The notes beneath the pieces were generated by a model. It made no database searches. It saw only the letters and a list, made by a program, of their open reading frames with translations, and had not been told where the DNA came from. 64,000 nucleotides of DNA from Aurelia coerulea. Its lineage: Eukaryota; Cnidaria; Scyphozoa; Semaeostomeae; Ulmaridae. The stretch lies in assembly GCA_039566865.1 (NCBI GenBank), contig CM076951.1:17803484-17867483 (forward strand). The letters run 5' to 3'. Made by a program: the position numbers and the translations under genes. Positions 56,268 to 64,000 of this stretch are shown one piece after another; position 1 is the stretch's first letter; every line of letters begins with the position of its first letter.

Positions 56268-59200
56268 GTGGTAGCTTACATTATAAGGGTCTCTACAATC
56301 GCGTGCGTCCAGTCCTGGATCTGTCGTCGTTCTACTATCTTGCTGCAGAGTACTACGTTTGTAGTAACTGTAATATGACCTTAATTGCATACGACGACAG
56401 GATTCTCGCTCAGCTGCCATGTCTCTCGTTCCAAGTTTCCAGCAGTTCTGACATACAAGTTTGCATGTGATCGCTCTGTTGCTTCCATGCTTCGTTCGCG
56501 GACAGTGGGCAACAGTTTGAGCTCATTGCAGGCTACATTAGCAGAGCTGCATACGGAAAGCTGGTTGCGGAAACATGCTGAGTATCTGCACGAGTGCCTG
56601 CTTCACTCACGTGGTATTCAGGGCACTCTGGGATCCAGTTAACAAGAGGCTGGTAGCTTCAAGGAGCTTCCAAGGGCCAAATGCTTCCTGGCTTGTTATG
56701 CAAGAGATGTTTGGAGTCGATTCGATTCCCTTGAAGCATCACTTACCAATATCTTTGGGTCAATTCTCAAAGTAGATGCGACAAGAAAGATATGCAAAAA
56801 GCTTTCTGGTAAAGATGCTCGCTCAGCTAATTTTTCTGTCAACTTTTCGGTCACGGATCGGTTCGGGACTGCTGCAAGCAGGGTGGACCGTTTTCCTATC
56901 AACTGCTATTTGATAAATGGAATGATTTGACTGTCCGGCTGGATATCTGGCATTTTATGAAAAGACTGGCTCTCGGCTGCACTTCTGACTCACATCCTCT
57001 GTATGGTGTGTTCATGTTGAGGTTGTCTGGCTGCATTTTTGAGTGGGATGCTGGCGACGTCAGCAACCTTGATGCAGCAAACAGGGGCAAGCTTACAACT
57101 GCTGGTGTCAAATTGCTATCTGATGAGGCAGTTCATATGTCTATTACGTCCATGGAATTGAAGCGGCACTGCAGGCGACGGACCCGTGGAACAGATGAGA
57201 CCACTGCCTTGACAGAGGACCTCACCAGATGTGCTTAGGGTTCCTATTTTCAAGGCAGAGATCAGTGATATGGCAAGGCAGAGATCAATGGCCACGGAGA
57301 AGAAGCATGTACCCTGCATTCAAGACCTTGGTGACGTGTCCCTTTATGCTGTCGTCCGGACTGTGATAAAGAGTGGACAAGATCTGCCAGTTTATCGTTG
57401 TGCCAGAGGAACTATGTTACTGGAATGCTTCCATCGTCACATCAAAGATTTCGGTGTTACTAAACTATGGAATCAGCCAAAACGAGCCAAAATGATCCAA
57501 AACGAGCCAAAATGATCCAAAACGAACCAAAATGACCCAGAACAACCCAAAAACGAGCTAGAATGACCCAGAACGACCCAAACACAAGCTAAAATGATCC
57601 AGAACAACCCAAAACACGGTAAAAATGACCCAAACAGAGCCAGAGGGACCGCCCAATGAACCAATAAATCGTGAACAGAGGCCTGAATTGGATTTAATGC
57701 AACACTGTTCGTCGGCAGTGTCGTATTGATGCATCAATAACTGTAAAAAGCAAGCTAAATGCCTAATGCCAATTTCAGACAAATTTTTGACATCCTCCTT
57801 CTCCAGCATTTGTTTATTGTGAACCTGCCTCTGTCAGATCCACCTGCCTCGAAGAACTAAATGCTGACTGAACAGTTAATGATCTATCATCTTTATCAAT
57901 AAAAATGACAAATTTTCACCCCGCCTATTGTTCTACTCCTGCAGACTCTAATAGTTTCATAATAATAATTTCATAATTTTAATCATCTGGTAGCATTTTT
58001 TTACATGACAATATGCAACTGCTCTGCCAAGTCAAGCTGTTTGCTGCTGCTGAGTCAAGCTGTTTTTCGTGGGATCAGATCTAATGATGATAATTGGGGT
58101 CTTTTTGGGTCATTCTGGGTCGTTCTGGGTTATTTTGGCTCGTTCTTTTTGTTTTCTGGGTCATTTTGGCCCATTTTGGGTCATTTTGGGTCATTTTGGT
58201 TCATTTTGGCTCGTTTTGGGTCATTTTGGGTGATTCCATAGTTTAGCAATACCGCAAAGATTTCATCCCTGGAACTTCTGCTAATGTAGTGAATTTCCAG
58301 GCCTATCTCATTGATGGTGTCACTAGGTGGAATATGTCTTGTAGAGAGGGAGCTGAGCGACCTTCGTGACTCTATACATGGCTCCCCTCTTCTTGACAGG
58401 AATCCACCTGCCAAGTACACCGGAGAGAAATTTGGCATGGATTTTCGGTATTGGCAGAATTCATTGTCTTTCAATTTGGAAGACATAGGTAGTCTAGTGG
58501 AAGACGTCTTGATGTCGGAAGATAATGAAAGTGACGCAGATTCCGGCATTGCGATTGAAATGCACCATGATGAGCTGCCAGGTGTTGAAGGGGCGCTGGA
58601 CACCAGGTTTGACAATAATGTTCGGCCCTCAGACTCAGACCAATCAGATGCCGATGACAATGTAACTGTAATTACTGCAGAAAACTACTGGGTGGCCTTA
58701 CAAAATTATATGGATTTGGAAGGTCTAGGGTCTACCGATGTGCATTCTACTTCGATATATCTGCAACTGAAGTTAAATGCACCACCTATAAAATTTTTTT
58801 AGGACACCCGGTAATTTGGTTGTATACCTCTAATGTTTGTTGCAGGATTTATATTGTGCAATATAGAAAGATACAGTATGTAGTGTTCCACCTGCTCTGC
58901 CTCTTAATAATCTGACACTCTAGTGTGTCACAATGACTTGTTGACATTATCAATTTACTAAGATGAAAGACCACATTGACAAATGTTTATTAGCTATTAA
59001 TTGCAAATAGGTGTTCATTATTTCCACTTTTACCCTTTCAGGTTCTCCTGATGATGCCTCCGTCGACTGGCAGGGTATTCCCGGATGGGAGAAAGTTGAT
59101 CATCTGGCAGTGGAGTTGCTGTCGTTAAAGGGGATCAGTGACACCAAGAAGGAAGCTGAGAGGGTGATCCAATTGTGTGACGAACTGGGTGAGTACGACA

Positions 59201-59330
59201 AAAAGCCATTGACTTTGAAGTCTGTCATTCGCAAACCATCAACTGGCAGGTTTGCAAGGTCAAAGCACAGGAGTGGTCATGTTGGCATTGAAGCTCCATA
59301 TGCACATGCAATTTACCCTAATATACCCTA
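56268..59330 (+). pseudogene. HCRRRTRGT-family (HMGXB3/KDZ-like) pseudogene, copy B
   Basis: Starts after TTCTCAG. It encodes VRPVLDLSSFYYLAAEYYVC and SNCNMTLIAYDDRILAQLP; then, shifted, FPAVLTYKFACDRSVASMLR; shifted again, DVWSRFDSLEASLTNIFGSI; then VRLDIWHFMKRLALGCTSDS and SMELKRHCRRRTRGTDETTA. A 22-bp loss and other lesions follow. An 803-bp element interrupts it at 57452. The 3' part (58311-58802) is a 163-codon frame identical to copy A except for its last residue, and the exon at about 59041-59300 is also shared. At least four frameshifts make it non-functional. Confidence 0.7.
57443..58263. mobile_element. Foldback-like element with CCAAAATGA-repeat arms, 9-bp TSD
   Basis: The element spans 57452-58254 and is flanked by CAAAGATTT on both sides. 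Ends CGGTGTTACTAAACTATGGA and the inverse CGGTATTGCTAAACTATGGA lead into arms of ~10-bp repeats (AGCCAAAATGATCC, ACCCAGAACG): ~175 bp on the left and ~145 bp on the right. Copy A at 13.69 kb shows the empty site. The interior of ~430 bp is unique and non-coding. Confidence 0.9.
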
Positions 59331-59339
59331 GGGTAATAT

Positions 59340-60542
59340 ACCCTAGTAATATACCAATATACCCTAACATATGCACATGCAATTTATCTACTCTTTCAAT
59401 GTGAAATTGTCTTTCCACCAATGTAGCTACAAGGAAGAAATCTTGTCTTCGCGAAAAAGCAGATTACAGAAACTAAAGAAACTACCCAAAAGAAACTTTT
59501 AGAAACTGAAAATAATCACCCAAATTACAAGAAACTGACACAATCAGGAATGGAAATTATTTTTCTCTTTTTGGGCCCGCAGTTAGAAAAGTAAAAGATT
59601 TTCTGTAAAGGAAGTAAACATAACATGTAATTAAAACTGAATTATAAGCAGGAACAGCATTGTTTAGGTTTGAAAAATGTCAACATCATAGAACGACTAT
59701 ACCATCATATGGCTCAAGAGGAATAGATTTACAGCATGCAAGTTTAGCAAACTATTGTAATATAACTAAACATGTATATTCCTCCTAACTCAAAATAGTG
59801 GAAAGCTGTTTTGAATAAACAGCATTTGTTACATGTCTAATAATGGAAAAATTATGCTATTTAAGAAATGATTGAACATTAAAAGGAAGACACTTTTCTG
59901 GAGTTTTGCTTTTAACAAAAAGTTTCCTCAAGAATTCTTAGGCAAGAAAACCGGCTGGTGTAATCTGCATAATGCAGGTTGCATAATGCAGGTTGCAGGT
60001 TGCATAAAGCAGGTTGCAGGTTATCATTTATGGCCAATGGCTGTATGAAAATGGAAACCAAGGTTCACTTCACAGGGCTCACATAACATAATAGAAAGGA
60101 ATATTCCAATCAATTTCTAATAGATTCAACAACAGGAGATCTTTAGTCATGATACTCTTTTATGAAATGTATGAGGAATCTGGTTGTTTCATGTCATGTG
60201 TCTTGGTGGAAATTAAATAAGCAGATGAGATGAGAATGCAGTAAGGGGTATCGTAGGGGCGAGGGGTTCTTTCCATTCTATCCCGGATTCCCATCCAGAA
60301 ATTGTCAGGACACAAGGAAATGAAAACGAGGAATCTCCAATTGATTAAACAGTAATTTTTTCCATAAAATCTGTTGTGAATCTGAATCATATGTGAGATG
60401 TATGTTGATAACGAATACGTTGCGGGATATGTTGATATCTATGCAAAATGCTTCAAACTATTCTAACATCTTGATTTGAATATTACTTGGACGTCATCTC
60501 GCCATGCTTGTCAGTTAATTGTCTGCCACCCTGACAACGTTG
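59340..60542. other. Intergenic with short simple repeats
   Basis: At 59305-59365 a CCTAATATACCCTAGGGTAA palindromic patch replaces the intron start seen in copy A. At 59965-60022 GCAGGTTGCATAATGCAGG-type units repeat. No gene. Confidence 0.5.
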
Positions 60543-60891
60543 ATCACACACAGGACCGTCGAGAGGGGGGGATTGGAGGGGGTAAAAGGTCCGGGGCCCG
60601 GGCCTCGAAGGGGCCCGTAAAAATATCGTTCGACAAAAATTAGTTATTGCTGTAAAATCTCCTTACAGCAACTTTTATGGCAATCTAGCTACCTACCTTA
60701 AAACATAGACATAAGAAAATAGTTTCCTTATGTGGCTATGTTTAAAAGGTTTTGTGTGCCTTTGGCAATGTCACCTCGTAAGAGCGAATCTTTTCATTGT
60801 TTACCGTAAATACCCCCAAGCCCCCCCTTAAGGCCCGATCCTAAGAATCGGTCCAGGGCCCGAGCTGGCTCTCGACGGCCCTGATCACACA
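60543..60891. mobile_element. hAT-type MITE, 8-bp TSD
   Basis: The element spans 60551-60883, flanked by ATCACACA on both sides. Ends CAGGACCGTCGAGAG and inverse CAGGGCCGTCGAGAG. The interior is GC-rich (GGGGCCCGGGCCTCG). The 8-bp TSD and CAGGG-type end fit hAT. Confidence 0.85.
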
Positions 60892-62180
60892 TTTTGCATA
60901 TTAGCTACATGGCACCACTAAAAGGTTTAGCAATTGATGATTTTGAAAAAGAGGGCGAAAATCATTGCACCCTCTTATGAATTCAATCTATAGAAATTTG
61001 ATCATTAAGAGCAATGCATCTTGGTTAGATGCCCCTCGACATTATCGTTTCCGTAAATCATCTGTAGTACAGCATTGTCATCAGGTTTTGTGCATCAGTT
61101 TCTCGAAGGGAATCTAAGCATGTACCATATTTGGGAAACTTATTGAAGTCAACAAGCAATACTGATATGTGATTGGCTAGAATGTGACTTTCATATGCTT
61201 AGATTCCCTTTAAAGGTTATCTATCACAAGGGCTATTTTTCCTGACGGGCAAGGAAGAGTAATACAACTTTGGCATTCTACCTCTCTAGATACTCTCCAG
61301 ATTGACTGGTGATTACGTATAAAATATTATCCAACCTTATTCCAGTCAAAATCATTCTAATGGGGTTCTAAGATGAGTTGTGATCCCTCCACGTGCAAAC
61401 TGAGAGCTTAAAATGCGTTACCTCTTTCATTAATAAAAATTGCAAACGACTATGGAGCAGGGAAACAGCATCTGCAGTTAAAATCATTGATATCCTGCTA
61501 TCAAATGCTGCTATACATTGGCTTGCAAATTTGCAGCTAGGCACGTTTGTTTCAGCAATGTCAATGTCAATGACCTTACAATACTAATCATGATCCTTAG
61601 ATTATATTATATGAACGCTTTATATTGCATGAACTATTCTGTTGAATGTGATCTACATTAATAACTCTGCATTTGAATATCGCATATTATTAACTGTACA
61701 TTCTAAACAGAGTTTCTAATAAATGAAGGATAATTTACAAACCACAAGCATTTATTTTTCTGGCATCTCTAAAGTCTCTTGAGTCTTTTGTCACTCTGAA
61801 CTCCTCTGAAATTTCAACTTTGTGTGTTCACTGTCCATGCTCAATTTTGTCAGAGTCGTAAAGGCAATTCTCTCAAATTCACATGAATAAAACTTGGTAT
61901 CAATGTGTTATTTCCTAGAGTATTCAACAGGAACTACAATTTATTTCCCATTTTTTTTTTACTTGTTTGATGATTACTGTTCACAGCAACAGCAACAACT
62001 GAAACATTTATTCCGTGATTCCGTGGTCCGAATTTTAAGCTTGTAGCACTTTTGAAAACGAGGCTATCAAGTTCTTCCGATTTCAGACACTGTTTGGCAA
62101 AATCAGTATAAGGAGCATACAGAGATTGTATAGCTAGTCTATGTTTTTACCTAATTTTTGCTTCTTATCGCTGTTTCGTC
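60892..62180. other. Intergenic, no gene recognised
   Basis: Contains one arm (about 61010-61065) of the inverted-repeat family seen at 20.6 kb. Otherwise nothing supportable. Confidence 0.4.
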
Positions 62181-62184
62181 ATTT

Positions 62185-62415
62185 TGACATTTTCGGTAGT
62201 GAGCCACTGTAAGTGCAAATCCACCTCCAGAGTAAAATACTCTGGAGGTTTTACGATTAAGGTGAATCTGCACTTAAGGTGGCTCACTAGAGAAAATTTA
62301 AAAATGACGATACTCTGGAGGTTTTACGATGAAGGTGGATCTGCACTTAAAGTGGCTCACTACCGACAAATTCAAAATGACAAAACAGTGATAAGGTGGC
62401 TCACTACCAAGTAAA
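62185..62415. repeat. Cluster of direct and inverted ~100-bp repeats
   Basis: AGTGAGCCACT and ACCTCCAGAGTA are followed by inverted TACTCTGGAGGTTTTACGAT, which is repeated again at about 62310, with GGTGGCTCACTA three times. These can fold into hairpins. Confidence 0.8.
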
Positions 62416-62680
62416 ATTTCCCTGATTAAACAAGCGATAGTGCTGTTTGATCAGAATTATTTACTTACCTGATTCCCAGACCCACTGACTAGGATTCAAA
62501 TGAGAAAGACCCAGACTCCCGGAACATCCTCCTTTAAAGCTCTTCAAAACTATGCCCAGATCATAGCGTAAGGGTGGGATAAAATGCGGCGGGCATTTGA
62601 ATCCTAGTCAGTGGGTCTGGGAATCAGGTAAGTAAATAATTCTGATCAAACAGCACTATCGCTTGTTTAATCAGGGAAAT
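62416..62680. repeat. Palindrome with 87-bp arms
   Basis: Left arm 62416-62502 and right arm 62594-62680 are almost perfect inverses (TTACTTACCTGATTCCCAG versus CTGGGAATCAGGTAAGTAA). A third, shorter variant of the inner motif (GACCCCTGACTAGTTCCCAA) lies at 62699-62718, before the recombinase frame. Confidence 0.85.
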
Positions 62681-62835
62681 TATTTTCTACCAGTTCCCAG
62701 ACCCCTGACTAGTTCCCAAATGAGATTTTGAAGCTAGCAAATGAGCTGGGCATGACAGCGGTGAGAAATCAGTATGATAAAACAAGCATGTCTCTCACAA
62801 CTGAACAATTTGAATCTCATATAAATGCAACATAA

Positions 62836-63535
62836 CTACAATGACTGCAAAGTTCTACCAAAATTTTTATCATCAGCAATTGGTTTACGGTAATGTCGGG
62901 CAAAGGTATGGTCATTCGACCATCCTGCCGCCTTTGAAATCTCTGATATGGAAAGTCCTTTGGCCTTTGCCAAAGATGTAGATGCTGATCGTGTGGAGTG
63001 CGCTGAAAATGTTAGTGTGTCAATACCAGCATCTGTTAGCGTATTTTTCACCCATCTCGCAATGGTAACACTACAAACTCCTTTGTGTGGGGTAGATAAG
63101 GACAAAAACAACTTGTTGCAATCCTTTCGAATGTCCTTGGTTTTTTCCAGATAGGCACTTAAGTTTTTTACCACACAGATATTTGGGTCTTCCGGAAAAG
63201 ACAGAAAAATCAAAGGTTCCTGATGTGCTGAGGGTCTTGATGTTTTCAGCAACACTGGTATATAGAATATATACTTGTTTTCCTCTTTGTGCATATAGTC
63301 AATGTCCAAACAATGAAGTGTTTGTGATCTTTGTGCACTCAATAAGGCCATAAGTGTAACAAGTCTGTAAGTGAGCTGTTTCATTGTGATATCATCACAA
63401 GTTGGAAGGGATGACAAGTACTCCAGTACAACCCTTGCATCATACGTTACAGTGTATTTTGGTAAGGATGGTCGAAACTTGAAGATACCCTTCATTAGTC
63501 TCTTTATAATTGGATGCTGTCCAATTGGTATACCA
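62836..63535 (-). pseudogene. Tyrosine recombinase, C-terminal catalytic domain, 5' truncated by insertion
   Basis: The frame is open from the TTAA insertion point to a stop at 62836, about 233 codons. It has the catalytic pattern: Arg in LLSAQRSQTLHCLDI, His-x-x-Arg in FSAHSTRSASTSLAKAK, a later His in WSNDHTFARHYR, and the Tyr nucleophile in ARHY. Such recombinases are encoded by DIRS, Ngaro and Crypton elements; the family cannot be fixed without the rest of the element. Apparent N-terminal residues beyond 63536 belong to the inserted element (a G-run translation) and are not part of the protein. Confidence 0.75.
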
Positions 63536-64000
63536 TTAACCCTATCTGACCTGGGTGATTTGAAACACTCAATGCCTGGGGGGGGGCGGATTCCGCCCCC
63601 CCCCCCCCTGTTTATCTCTGTTGTCATAAGAGGTATGGCAGCCAAACTTGGCACAAAGGTAGTTCATTATGTAAACAATGAAAATTTGAAATCATAATCC
63701 AATTAGCGATTTTGTTGTTGTTGCTAGAGCATGATGATCATTATGATGTCATATGACGTCATATAAATGAAAGGTTGCTAAAAGGTCATGAAACTATATT
63801 TTTCATAAAGAAATGAAAGATATAGATCAAAATATATATAAATTCTTAATTTAGACTTAATTGGACCAATTAAACATTATTAAAAGCGATACAAAGTATG
63901 TTTTTCACAGAGTGAAGTATGAAAAATTGGTAACCATGGAAACAAGGCTAAAAATAGAATGTCCAAATTGTTGCAATTTTATTGCTCTATGATACAAAGT
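63536..64000. mobile_element. piggyBac-like MITE, left part only
   Basis: TTAA at 63536-63539 is followed by CCCTATCTGACCTGGG and then a subterminal G-run/C-run hairpin (GGGGGCGGATTCCGCCCCC). Layout and an AACTTGGCACAA stretch are shared with the 23.96-24.81 kb element. It runs off the window end. Confidence 0.7.

Noticed and set aside
63537..63654. N-terminal extension of the recombinase with a glycine/proline run
   Set aside because: It is translation of a G/C homopolymer hairpin in the inserted piggyBac-like element, beyond the TTAA junction.
1..64000. tRNA, rRNA or snRNA genes
   Set aside because: No stretch showed a convincing cloverleaf or conserved rRNA/snRNA box by eye; a covariance-model scan would be needed to exclude them.

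Overview
This window is animal nuclear DNA, most likely from a cnidarian (coral, octocoral, anemone or hydrozoan). The evidence is AT-rich sequence, GT/AG introns, no bacterial-style operons, and a repeat repertoire typical of cnidarian genomes. That repertoire comprises CR1/L2-type LINEs with an esterase ORF1, BEL/Pao, PIF/Harbinger with MADF or Myb partners, a tyrosine-recombinase element, RecQ-like helicase fragments and HMGXB3/KDZ-like 'HCRRRTRGT' proteins. The species assignment is inference; no single-copy marker gene was recognised.

Layout: 0-7 kb holds a 210-bp tandem repeat, then a nearly full-length CR1/L2-like retrotransposon whose ORF2 is split by a 1.5-kb inverted-repeat element with a perfect 8-bp target duplication. 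6.8-9.35 kb is a palindromic element built of CCGCG-rich subrepeats, itself entered by a 5'-truncated LINE. 9.4-22 kb contains two copies of a gene fragment with a 44-residue repeat domain, mariner-like MITEs, copy A of the HCRRRTRGT pseudogene, a Harbinger Myb-like gene and a THAP-like exon. 21.9-29.0 kb is an LTR retroelement with three LTR copies; its interior is filled by a giant palindrome with ~160-bp subrepeat arms, plus piggyBac-like and mariner-like MITEs. 29.7-36.1 kb has short spliced exons of possible host genes and a RecQ-like gene fragment on the minus strand.

38-45 kb is a BEL/Pao pol pseudogene entered by an autonomous PIF/Harbinger element, and a ~4.1-kb inversion then flipped half of the Harbinger element. 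Transposase continuity, MADF splice phase, the flanking BEL reading frame and the TIR/TSD orientation all point to the same inversion. 45.8-47.3 kb is another LINE RT pseudogene. 48-51 kb may hold a multi-exon minus-strand gene. 52.6-54.5 kb has an intact Harbinger transposase followed at once by a RecQ-like exon. 56.3-59.3 kb is copy B of the HCRRRTRGT pseudogene, entered by a minisatellite-armed element with a 9-bp duplication. The right end has a hAT MITE, nested hairpins, a tyrosine-recombinase pseudogene and the start of a piggyBac-like element.

The most unusual theme is a set of elements with unrelated sequence but one architecture: short terminal inverted repeats, arms made of short direct repeats (GAAAC, CCGCG, GAAGACCACGAAAAC, CCAAAATGA and others), and 8-10-bp target duplications. 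They look like Foldback/Mutator-type non-autonomous elements. Several have an empty-site comparison inside this window. Little here works as a gene network: most coding sequence is transposon-derived and broken. The best intact open frames are the Harbinger transposase at 52.8 kb and the Myb-like protein at 14.8-15.7 kb.
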